Of a stretch of 8,859 bases of DNA, positions 1-6,775 are shown in pieces. Position numbers and translations under genes: made by a program. Numbering within the stretch: position 1 is the stretch's first letter; each line of letters begins with the position of its first letter. The DNA lies in NCBI GenBank assembly GCA_024636595.1, contig JAGXGT010000034.1:1-8859 (forward strand), read 5' to 3'. Under the pieces are notes generated by a model. That model made no database searches. It was not told the origin of the DNA and worked only from the letters and a program-made list of their open reading frames with translations. Origin of the DNA: Sphingomonadales bacterium (GTDB lineage Bacteria; Pseudomonadota; Alphaproteobacteria; Sphingomonadales; Sphingomonadaceae).

Positions 1-1
1 G

Positions 2-1246
<1,245 letters not shown>

Positions 1247-1254
1247 ACATTGAA

Positions 1255-1286
1255 AAGCCGGCGGAAACCTGGGGTTCCGCCGGCTT
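1255..1286. terminator. Bidirectional hairpin terminator between convergent genes
   Basis: A perfect 12-bp stem, AAGCCGGCGGAA at 1255-1266 and its complement at 1275-1286, with an 8-base loop. It lies between the stop of the M2 peptidase and the stop of the minus-strand peroxiredoxin. Read on the minus strand the stem is followed by TTTTCA, so it best fits an intrinsic terminator for the peroxiredoxin. On the plus strand the T-run is weak (TTCTAATT). Confidence 0.8.
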
Positions 1287-1305
1287 CTAATTCGGTAAAT
1301 TTATA

Positions 1306-1782
1306 TTAGAGCTGGTCGAGCATATATTCCGCAGCGCTGACCTTGAAGTCGCCCGGTGCTTCGACGTTCAGTTCTTCGACGACGCCATCATTGACGATCA
1401 TCGAGAAGCGCTGACCGCGCTGGCCGAGGCCAAAGCCTGAGCCGTCCATGGTCAGGCCAACCGCCTGGGCAAAATCGCCATTGCCATCGGCGAGCATGGT
1501 GACATCTTCGGAACCCGATGCATCATTCCATGCGCCCATGACGAACGCGTCATTGACAGCGGTGCAGGCAATTTCATCAACGCCTTTGGCTTTCAGTTCG
1601 GCCGCTTTTTCGACATAGCCGGGCAGATGCTTGGCGGAGCAGGTCGGCGTGAAAGCACCGGGAACCGAAAACAGCGCCACTTTCTTGCCAGCGAAATAGT
1701 CGCTCGAACTGATTTGCTGCGGACCTTCTGCGGTCGCCTTGACCAGTTTCACTTCGGGAATCTTGTCGCCTTTATTAATCAT
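1306..1782 (-). CDS. Prx5-type (type II) peroxiredoxin
   Basis: Thiol peroxidase of the Prx5/type II peroxiredoxin group, 158 residues, which reduces hydrogen peroxide and alkyl hydroperoxides in the cytoplasm. The peroxidatic site is PGAFTPTC at residues 41-48, with Thr45 and Cys48. Arg125 in QRFSM matches the conserved active-site Arg of the family. A second cysteine, Cys73, lies 25 residues after Cys48, the spacing of plant type II enzymes; there is no C-terminal resolving cysteine of the human PRDX5 kind. The ATG at 1782 is chosen because AGGAG lies 6 bases upstream and the protein then starts at the usual family N-terminus (MINKGDKIPEVKL). The frame stays open for 40 codons upstream, but that extension resembles nothing in the family. 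No signal peptide is visible. The gene is divergent from yqgE and ends at a hairpin terminator. The reductant (glutaredoxin, thioredoxin or glutathione) cannot be read from sequence. Confidence 0.95.
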   Translation of the reverse strand: MINKGDKIPEVKLVKATAEGPQQISSSDYFAGKKVALFSVPGAFTPTCSAKHLPGYVEKAAELKAKGVDEIACTAVNDAFVMGAWNDASGSEDVTMLADGNGDFAQAVGLTMDGSGFGLGQRGQRFSMIVNDGVVEELNVEAPGDFKVSAAEYMLDQL

Positions 1783-1788
1783 AGTCTG

Positions 1789-1793
1789 CTCCT
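1789..1793 (-). promoter_or_regulatory. Shine-Dalgarno site fixing the peroxiredoxin start
   Basis: AGGAG on the minus strand, 6 bases before ATG 1782. It decides for the 158-residue protein and against the 40-residue upstream extension. Confidence 0.85.
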
Positions 1794-1886
1794 GATTTTG
1801 ATTGGGCTGTGAACGCTTGCCTCTGTAGGGGATAGTGGTGACGGGCGTGTGAAATTGCAAGCCAGCAAAGCTGCGAAACAAGGTGT

Positions 1887-1916
1887 TTGCAAATTTTGCC
1901 ATGGGCAGCGGATAGT
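1887..1916 (+). promoter_or_regulatory. Candidate promoter for yqgE
   Basis: TTGCAA (1887-1892) and GATAGT (1911-1916, 4 of 6 bases of TATAAT) are 18 bases apart in the 155-base gap between the divergent peroxiredoxin and yqgE. Transcription would start near 1923, giving a leader of about 15 bases. This is a by-eye match only. Confidence 0.3.
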
Positions 1917-1937
1917 TGCCTCGCTATGCTGTGACCG

Positions 1938-2498
1938 ATGAATGACAGCATCTTCTTTTCCGGACAGTTTCTTCTCGCGACGCCAGGCATGGCCGACCCG
2001 CGCTTTGAGCGATCGGTGGTCGCCATATGCTCGCATGATGAAAATGGCGCCTTGGGCATCAATATCGGTGAAACCGTCGAAGGGATCAGTTTTCACGATA
2101 TTCTCAAGCAGTTCGACATCGATACGACGGAAGCACCGGATTGCGATGTATTTCTGGGCGGTCCGATGGAAACCCAGCGCGGGTTCATTCTTCACAGTCT
2201 CGATATCAACATGCTGGATACGCTGCAGGTGGGTGACTCCTGGGGGCTCAGCAGCTCGGTCGACATGCTCAACGCCATTGCCAAGGGTCGCGGGCCGGAA
2301 AATTGGACGATCGCGCTTGGTTATGCCGGATGGGGCGAAGGACAGCTGGAAAACGAATTGACGCAAAATGGTTGGTCCATCGCGAAAGGGGCTGCTGACT
2401 GGTTGTACGAAACCGAGTCCGGTGACAAATGGCTGATGGCTTGGCAGGCCCTGGGCATTGATCCAACCAAGCTGTCCAGCGGATTTGGCAGCGCCTGA
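1938..2498 (+). CDS. yqgE: YqgE/AlgH family protein
   Basis: Small cytoplasmic protein of the YqgE/AlgH (DUF179) family, 186 residues, the usual length. The molecular role of the family is not established; Pseudomonas AlgH was linked to alginate regulation. Family blocks visible are FERSVVAICSHDENGALGIN (about residues 23-42), FLGGPMETQRGFILHS in the middle, and LGYAGWGEGQLENEL, the strongest family signature, near residue 130. No signal peptide or membrane segment is seen. The ATG at 1938 gives the normal N-terminus (MNDSIFFSGQFLLATPGM), but no Shine-Dalgarno sequence precedes it, so initiation may use a short leader or be weak. The gene is divergent from the peroxiredoxin and followed, after 157 bases, by ahcY in the same direction. 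The ahcY gap has its own control elements, so an operon with ahcY is doubtful. Family call firm; function open. Confidence 0.95.
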   Translation: MNDSIFFSGQFLLATPGMADPRFERSVVAICSHDENGALGINIGETVEGISFHDILKQFDIDTTEAPDCDVFLGGPMETQRGFILHSLDINMLDTLQVGDSWGLSSSVDMLNAIAKGRGPENWTIALGYAGWGEGQLENELTQNGWSIAKGAADWLYETESGDKWLMAWQALGIDPTKLSSGFGSA

Positions 2499-2543
2499 GC
2501 CATTGATTGTTACGACGGGCGTCGCGGCAGACTCACAAAATTT

Positions 2544-2569
2544 CAAATATAAAGACATCTTTATATTTG
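2544..2569. promoter_or_regulatory. Perfect 12-bp inverted repeat, probable operator of ahcY
   Basis: CAAATATAAAGA (2544-2555), spacer CA, and its exact reverse complement TCTTTATATTTG (2558-2569). The site is AT-rich in a GC-rich region and lies 86 bases before the ahcY start. A hexamer TATATT (2562-2567, 5 of 6 bases of TATAAT) inside the right arm could be the -10 box, so a bound protein would block the promoter. The form, a long symmetrical AT-rich palindrome, fits a dimeric winged-helix repressor. SahR, an ArsR-family regulator responsive to S-adenosylhomocysteine and known to control ahcY in Proteobacteria, is the best candidate by function. The regulator itself is not in this window. 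Confidence 0.65.
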
Positions 2570-2593
2570 CTTCTGAGGCCACAAGCCGCTATT

Positions 2594-2641
2594 GAAAACC
2601 AATGTTGCCGCACCGGATTGCCCGTGCGGCATTTCGTTTTC
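2594..2641 (+). promoter_or_regulatory. Structured leader hairpin upstream of ahcY
   Basis: An inner 8-bp stem TGCCGCAC (2606-2613) / GTGCGGCA (2624-2631) with a 10-base loop is enclosed by an outer 6-bp stem GAAAAC (2594-2599) / GTTTTC (2636-2641). The 3' flank of the inner stem, TTTCGTTTT, is T-rich, so the inner hairpin could act as an intrinsic terminator or attenuator. The outer stem ends one base before the ahcY Shine-Dalgarno sequence. It does not match a SAH riboswitch that I can recognise. It could also terminate readthrough from yqgE, which has no other terminator. Confidence 0.5.
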
Positions 2642-2642
2642 C

Positions 2643-2648
2643 AAGGAG
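2643..2648 (+). promoter_or_regulatory. ahcY: Shine-Dalgarno site of ahcY
   Basis: AAGGAG lies 7 bases before the GTG at 2656. It is the strongest ribosome-binding site on the plus strand and confirms that GTG, not a later ATG, is the start. Confidence 0.85.
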
Positions 2649-2655
2649 ATAAGAC

Positions 2656-4068
2656 GTGGCAACCGCAGCGGACACCGCAACCCAAGATTATGTAATCAAG
2701 GACATTTCACTCGCCGATTTCGGTCGCAAAGAGATTGAAATTGCCGAAACCGAAATGCCGGGCCTGATGGCCCTGCGTGAAGAATTTGGCGCAGAGAAGC
2801 CTTTGAAAGGCGCGCGGATCACCGGTTCGCTGCACATGACCATTCAGACCGCCGTGTTGATTGAAACCTTGCTCGATCTCGGTGCCGATGTCCGCTGGGC
2901 ATCCTGCAACATCTTCTCGACACAAGATCATGCCGCTGCAGCTATCGCAGCTGGTGGCACCCCGGTTTTTGCCATCAAGGGCGAAACGCTGGAAGAATAT
3001 TGGGCTTATGTTGAGCGTATTTTCGACTGGGGCACGGACGAGACCTGCAACCTGATCCTCGACGATGGCGGCGATGCCACCATGTTCGCTCTTTGGGGTG
3101 CGCGGGTTGAAGCGGGTGAAGAATTGTTCAAACCCGAAAATGAAGAAGAAGAAGTCTTCGTCGCGACCCTGACCCGCTTTCTGGCCGAACGTCCTGGTTA
3201 TCTGACCAAGACCGTTGCAGCCATCAAAGGCGTTTCGGAAGAAACCACCACCGGTGTTCACCGTCTGTATGAGCTGGCCAAAATCGGCAAGCTTCCTTTC
3301 CCTGCGATCAACGTCAACGACAGTGTGACCAAGTCCAAGTTCGACAATCTCTACGGCTGCAAAGAGTCGCTGGTCGACGCGATCCGTCGCGCCACCGACG
3401 TGATGCTGGCTGGCAAGGTCGCGGTTGTCGCCGGTTTCGGCGATGTCGGCAAGGGTTCGGCCCAGTCGCTCCGCAATGGCGGCGCCCGCGTGCTTGTCAC
3501 CGAAATCGACCCGATCTGCGCGCTTCAGGCAGCCATGGAAGGCTTCGAAGTCGTGACCATGGACGAAGGCACCAAACGGGGTGACATTTTCGTGACCACG
3601 ACCGGCAACAAGGACGTCATCACCGTCGATCATATGCGCGCCATGAAGGATCGCGCGATCGTCTGTAACATCGGTCACTTTGACAGCGAGATCCAGATCG
3701 GTGCGCTCAAGAACATGCAGTGGACCGAAATCAAGCCGCAGGTCGATGAAGTGAAATTCCCCGACGGGAAGAAGCTGATTGTGCTCGCGCAAGGTCGCCT
3801 GGTCAATCTTGGCTGCGCCACCGGTCACCCAAGCTTCGTGATGTCAGCAAGCTTCACCAATCAGGTGCTGGCGCAGATCGAACTGTGGTTGCGTCCCGAG
3901 CAATATGAAAATGATGTCTACGTGCTGCCAAAGCATCTCGACGAGAAAGTCGCCGAACTGCATCTAGCGAAGCTCGGCGTGAAGCTGGACAAGCTGAGCC
4001 AGGAACAGGCGGATTATATCGGCGTTCCGACGGAAGGCCCGTTCAAACCGGACCATTACCGCTACTAG
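2656..4068 (+). CDS. ahcY: S-adenosylhomocysteine hydrolase (adenosylhomocysteinase)
   Basis: Cytoplasmic NAD-dependent enzyme that reversibly splits S-adenosylhomocysteine, the product of all SAM-dependent methyl transfers, into adenosine and homocysteine, and so relieves product inhibition of methyltransferases. It has 470 residues, the length of the bacterial form with its extra segment of about 40 residues (about 145-185) compared with the animal enzyme. The substrate domain shows GSLHMT (57-62, with His60), LDDGGD (135-140) and INVNDSVTKSKFDNLYGC (218-235, with Lys226, Asp230 and Asn231 matching the catalytic set). The NAD-binding fold shows GFGDVGKG (260-267). The C-terminus is KPDHYRY, whose Lys and Tyr reach across the tetramer to NAD. 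The start is GTG with a strong ribosome site. Upstream lie a perfect palindrome and a leader hairpin, so expression is probably tied to methyl-cycle state. A bidirectional terminator follows. All key residues are present. Confidence 0.99.
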   Translation: MATAADTATQDYVIKDISLADFGRKEIEIAETEMPGLMALREEFGAEKPLKGARITGSLHMTIQTAVLIETLLDLGADVRWASCNIFSTQDHAAAAIAAGGTPVFAIKGETLEEYWAYVERIFDWGTDETCNLILDDGGDATMFALWGARVEAGEELFKPENEEEEVFVATLTRFLAERPGYLTKTVAAIKGVSEETTTGVHRLYELAKIGKLPFPAINVNDSVTKSKFDNLYGCKESLVDAIRRATDVMLAGKVAVVAGFGDVGKGSAQSLRNGGARVLVTEIDPICALQAAMEGFEVVTMDEGTKRGDIFVTTTGNKDVITVDHMRAMKDRAIVCNIGHFDSEIQIGALKNMQWTEIKPQVDEVKFPDGKKLIVLAQGRLVNLGCATGHPSFVMSASFTNQVLAQIELWLRPEQYENDVYVLPKHLDEKVAELHLAKLGVKLDKLSQEQADYIGVPTEGPFKPDHYRY

Positions 4069-4090
4069 GTTAGCCCATATATCGGAATCA

Positions 4091-4127
4091 AAAGCCGGGC
4101 AGTGCAAAACGCATTGTCCGGCTTTTT
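4091..4127. terminator. Bidirectional intrinsic terminator between ahcY and the lytic transglycosylase
   Basis: A 15-bp stem (4091-4105 with 4111-4125, two G-U pairs) and loop AAAAC, followed by a T-run ending at 4127. On the minus strand the stem is followed by TTTTGATT. It sits 22 bases after the ahcY stop and 4 bases past the transglycosylase stop, so it can serve both convergent genes. Confidence 0.9.
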
Positions 4128-4131
4128 ACAT

Positions 4132-5874
4132 TTAGCGCGACGTGAACTGGGTTTTGCGTCCATCCGGATGGCCGGGAAATTGCGGCCACAAATTTTGTGA
4201 AAGCGCCCGGGCACTGACCGACTGGATGCCGGCCTGTTTCTCGTACATCCAGTAGTTGCGCAAGATGATCGAAACATATCCCCGCGTCTCGACGTAAGGG
4301 ATGCTCTCCATGAACAGCAGCGGATCGTCATTGTCCCGGATTTCGCTGTTCCAGCGCTGGACAGCGCCGGGTCCGGCATTATAGGCCGCCGCGATTTTGG
4401 GCAGCTTGCCACCGGTGATCGACGATTTTCCGAGATATTCGAGATACGACTGGCCATATTCCAGATTGGTCGAAGGACGATACAGATCCGCTTCAGCGAA
4501 ATTCAGGCCATTAGCCCTCGCAATATCACCTGCGGTTCCCGGCCGCACTTGCATCAGGCCGATCGCATTCGCCGGGCTTACCACCTGACTGCGAAATGCG
4601 GATTCCTGCAACGTATGGGCATATATCAACGCCGGATCAACGCGCCAGCCGCCATCCGGCTTCCATTTGGGCGCAGGATAACCGGCCTGTACATCGGGTT
4701 TCATTCCGCGGGGTGCATTATGAGCGAGCCATAGCTGGGTGCGTGGCAAATCCAGTTCTCGGGCCAATTTAATCAGGGCAGGGTGGTCGCTGTCTGGGCC
4801 GATGGTTGCCTGATGACGAAGCGCTTCGTCTGCCAATCGTTCTTCGCCAATCTCCACCAGCGCAATCGCGGCGCGGACATTTTCGTGCCGCTCCAGCGCC
4901 CGCCAGTCAGATTTTTCGAAGATCTCTGCCGTTTTCGCTTCGTCCGGTGCCATGCCCAAAGTCTGGGCCGCTAGCATGCCATAAAAGCTGTCATCGAGAC
5001 GCGCCGCAGCCTGCAATTTTCCTTGCACCTTTGTTGGCTGACCGCATCTCAAATCGGCACGCGCGCTCCAGTAGAGGCCTGCGGCTTTCAGATCGACGTT
5101 CGCGGCCGATCGCCCGACTTTCTCAAATGCGCTGCTGGCCGACCTGCAATCGTTCAGCCGCCAAGCCGCCAGCCCGGCAACCCAGTCGGCATGTCCGATC
5201 CATTCGCCGGCGCCATTTTGTGCCTGACGCGCCAGGCGCAGGGCCGAAGTGTCATCATTTTCAATATAATAGGACCAGGCGATCCGCTGCTCCAGCTCGG
5301 TCCGACCTTCCGGTGACATCTGCATAGCATTTGAGTTGAGCAGTTCTTCGGCACCTAGCGGATTGTCGGTCTTGATAAATTGAATGATCTGGCCGCGTAC
5401 ACCATTGGCGGTGCTATCCGAATCTACGTCTTTTGGTTTGGATCGGATCGGCGAACCGGGCACCCACGACAAATTTCTCCGTTGGGGCAGATCTGGCAAC
5501 AATTGTGCCCCGCGCTTCTGGGCCAGCCGACCGAGCTGGGCCGCTTGTGGTATCTGCGGCGCTTCATTGACCAACGTCAGCAACGGTCCCAGTTCGGCTC
5601 GTGGACTATTGGCGGCCAGAAAATATTCTGCCTGTGCAATCGACTTGAGCGGGCCGGTCGGTGCGGTGTCGATCAGGTTTTTCGCCGTATCCCATTGATT
5701 GGCGCTCATCGCCGAAAACAGGGCACGATAATGGTCGGACTGTTGTCGCTTCAGCTGAGACGGGACATATTTGGCGATCGAGGCGCTGTTGTAGAGCACG
5801 GCGCCATCATCGGCGAACGCCGGCGTTGCCATCAGCGGGAGGAGGGATGCGGTCAGTGCAAATTTCAGTTTCAC
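4132..5874 (-). CDS. Soluble lytic murein transglycosylase (SLT family), exported
   Basis: Periplasmic enzyme that cleaves the MurNAc-GlcNAc bond of peptidoglycan and leaves 1,6-anhydro-MurNAc ends, for wall turnover or insertion of envelope machines. It has 580 residues from GTG 5874. A signal peptide occupies 1-21 (KLK, hydrophobic core, cleavage after AFA). Residues about 25-395 are helical and solenoid-like, as in the Slt70 ring domain. The catalytic SLT domain covers about 412-545: Glu424 in QESAF is the general acid, followed by GLMQVRPGTA (439-448), AAYNAGPGAVQRW (496-508) and IPYVETRGYV (525-534). It is somewhat shorter than E. coli Slt70. The GTG start is chosen because it gives a clean signal peptide, has AAGGA 10 bases upstream, and overlaps the stop of the upstream UDG-like gene as GTGA, which suggests translational coupling. 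The reading frame is open back to a TTG at 5913. Family call firm; cellular role inferred. Confidence 0.95.
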   Translation of the reverse strand: MKLKFALTASLLPLMATPAFADDGAVLYNSASIAKYVPSQLKRQQSDHYRALFSAMSANQWDTAKNLIDTAPTGPLKSIAQAEYFLAANSPRAELGPLLTLVNEAPQIPQAAQLGRLAQKRGAQLLPDLPQRRNLSWVPGSPIRSKPKDVDSDSTANGVRGQIIQFIKTDNPLGAEELLNSNAMQMSPEGRTELEQRIAWSYYIENDDTSALRLARQAQNGAGEWIGHADWVAGLAAWRLNDCRSASSAFEKVGRSAANVDLKAAGLYWSARADLRCGQPTKVQGKLQAAARLDDSFYGMLAAQTLGMAPDEAKTAEIFEKSDWRALERHENVRAAIALVEIGEERLADEALRHQATIGPDSDHPALIKLARELDLPRTQLWLAHNAPRGMKPDVQAGYPAPKWKPDGGWRVDPALIYAHTLQESAFRSQVVSPANAIGLMQVRPGTAGDIARANGLNFAEADLYRPSTNLEYGQSYLEYLGKSSITGGKLPKIAAAYNAGPGAVQRWNSEIRDNDDPLLFMESIPYVETRGYVSIILRNYWMYEKQAGIQSVSARALSQNLWPQFPGHPDGRKTQFTSR

Positions 5875-6647
5875 GGGGCAGAAATCCTTGTCAGCATTTG
5901 CAAATCCTTCCAAGCTTCGGCCTTGAACAGTGGCCGCTCGATCAGGATCCGCGGGTGAAATGTCACGATCGCCTCTGTTTTTGAAGAACTATGGTTAATA
6001 AATTGCTTATTTTTGCGCGCGGTGAGCATATCCTGGTCAAATATGATTTTCGCAGCCAGGTCGCCAAAGCAAATTACCCGTTTCGGACGAACCAGCCCGA
6101 TATGATGAAGGAGCCGGTTTTTCAGCGATGGCCAATGTTGCTCATCAATCCTGCCGTCCACCGATGCCGAGACGGCAATCGTCGTCAGATAAGATTGACC
6201 CGACTCGCACCCGATTGCCGACAACATCTTTTCGAGTAGCTTCCGATTGTCCGGATTGAACAATTGAACATCGCCGTTACGGTTTTTTTCCGGGAGCGCG
6301 GAAATAACCATAATCTCCGGCTCTAACGCACCTTGAGGCAGCACTCTGCTCCTCGACCAGCTCGCCTCGATCAGCCCATTGTCATCGGCCAGCCAGGCGA
6401 TAAAATCATCATAAACGGGCGGGAGCGGCTCGTCGCGAACAGATGCTCGAGCGACATCGGTCAAGCGTTCCGTAACGGCCACCGGCGGTGCAGCGATGGT
6501 CGGCGGCATAGCGGGTTCAGCCGCCAAAAGCGCTGCCGGTTGATCACTATAATCCAGCTCCACGCCTGCGAGCGACCACCAGTGCTGGAGACTTTCGATC
6601 ATCGATTTTGCCGACGGATTTGCCGTTGGTGCGGAGATTAAATTCAT
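5871..6647 (-). CDS. Divergent uracil-DNA glycosylase superfamily protein (family 4/5-like, degenerate active site)
   Basis: A 258-residue cytoplasmic protein. The C-terminal half keeps the layout of family 4/5 uracil-DNA glycosylases: a strand where motif 1 should be (IMVISALPE, 112-120), LLEKMLSAIG (137-146), YLTT (153-156), VICFGDLAA (191-199), and a motif-2 region HPRILIERPLFKAEAWKDLQ (231-250) resembling the family HPS...WEDLQ block. Motif 1, normally GEAPG, reads SALPE, so the usual catalytic residue is missing. Only two cysteines (147 and 193) are present, so the four-cysteine iron-sulfur site is absent. Residues 1-75 are low-complexity, rich in Ala and Pro. The ATG at 6647 has no Shine-Dalgarno sequence and may start a leaderless mRNA. 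Its stop overlaps the lytic transglycosylase start by four bases. It may be an altered glycosylase, a DNA-binding remnant, or a protein with a new role. Fold call is fairly sure; activity unknown. Confidence 0.75.
   Translation of the reverse strand: MNLISAPTANPSAKSMIESLQHWWSLAGVELDYSDQPAALLAAEPAMPPTIAAPPVAVTERLTDVARASVRDEPLPPVYDDFIAWLADDNGLIEASWSRSRVLPQGALEPEIMVISALPEKNRNGDVQLFNPDNRKLLEKMLSAIGCESGQSYLTTIAVSASVDGRIDEQHWPSLKNRLLHHIGLVRPKRVICFGDLAAKIIFDQDMLTARKNKQFINHSSSKTEAIVTFHPRILIERPLFKAEAWKDLQMLTRISAP
5885..5889 (-). promoter_or_regulatory. Shine-Dalgarno site of the lytic transglycosylase
   Basis: AAGGA on the minus strand, inside the end of the upstream gene, 10 bases before GTG 5874. 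The spacing is slightly long. It supports GTG rather than the TTG at 5913, which would put charged residues ahead of the signal peptide. Confidence 0.6.
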
Positions 6648-6652
6648 TTATG

Positions 6653-6682
6653 CATAGAGTCATGAGTTGACGAATAGGTCAA
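6653..6682 (-). promoter_or_regulatory. Candidate promoter of the UDG-like / transglycosylase operon
   Basis: On the minus strand, TTGACC (6682-6677, 5 of 6 bases of TTGACA) is followed after 18 bases by TCTATG (6658-6653, 3 of 6 bases). A start 6-7 bases downstream falls on or next to the A of ATG 6647, which fits the lack of a ribosome site. The -10 match is poor. Confidence 0.3.
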
Positions 6683-6713
6683 TTGGCGGGAAAGCAGGTT
6701 TCTGCCCAGCGGG

Positions 6714-6743
6714 TTGCGGTTTACGACAGACCGAATGTAGAAC
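6714..6743 (+). promoter_or_regulatory. Candidate promoter of the ETF-QO gene
   Basis: TTGCGG (6714-6719) and TAGAAC (6738-6743, 4 of 6 bases of TATAAT) are 18 bases apart in the 128-base divergent gap. Transcription would start near 6750, leaving a leader of about 26 bases that contains the ribosome site. By-eye match only. Confidence 0.3.
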
Positions 6744-6763
6744 AGAATAAATGCAAGAATTGT

Positions 6764-6767
6764 AGGA
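6764..6767 (+). promoter_or_regulatory. Shine-Dalgarno site fixing the ETF-QO start
   Basis: AGGA lies 8 bases before ATG 6776. It favours the 551-residue protein over a TTG start at 6683, which would add 31 residues with no family resemblance. Confidence 0.75.
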
Positions 6768-6775
6768 AAAGCGAC

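Noticed and set aside
1783..1902. 40-residue N-terminal extension of the peroxiredoxin
   Set aside because: AGGAG sits 6 bases before the inner ATG, and the extension does not look like a family N-terminus or a signal peptide.
1779..2582. 267-codon open frame antisense to yqgE and the divergent promoter gap
   Set aside because: Covers the whole of yqgE on the wrong strand and the intergenic controls; no domain seen.
2570..2655. SAH or SAM riboswitch before ahcY
   Set aside because: The leader has a hairpin, but I could not match the conserved core of the SAH, SAM-II or SAM/SAH aptamers by eye. Kept only as an unclassified structured leader.
2707..3828. 373-codon open frame antisense to ahcY
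   Set aside because: It lies wholly opposite a certain ahcY with conserved residues throughout; long antisense frames are expected from the codon bias. Its product is low in family-like motifs and has no ribosome site.
5875..5913. TTG start of the lytic transglycosylase at 5913
   Set aside because: It would bury the signal peptide behind acidic and polar residues; the GTG at 5874 with AAGGA and the GTGA overlap is better.
4806..5958. Plus-strand open frames of 173 and 192 codons (4806-5327 and 5380-5958) opposite the lytic transglycosylase
   Set aside because: Arg/Pro-rich products typical of shadow frames; the minus strand encodes a complete exported SLT enzyme.
6683..6775. 31-residue N-terminal extension of ETF-QO from a TTG
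   Set aside because: The FAD fold begins right after Met at 6776, which has a ribosome site; the extension overlaps the likely promoter.
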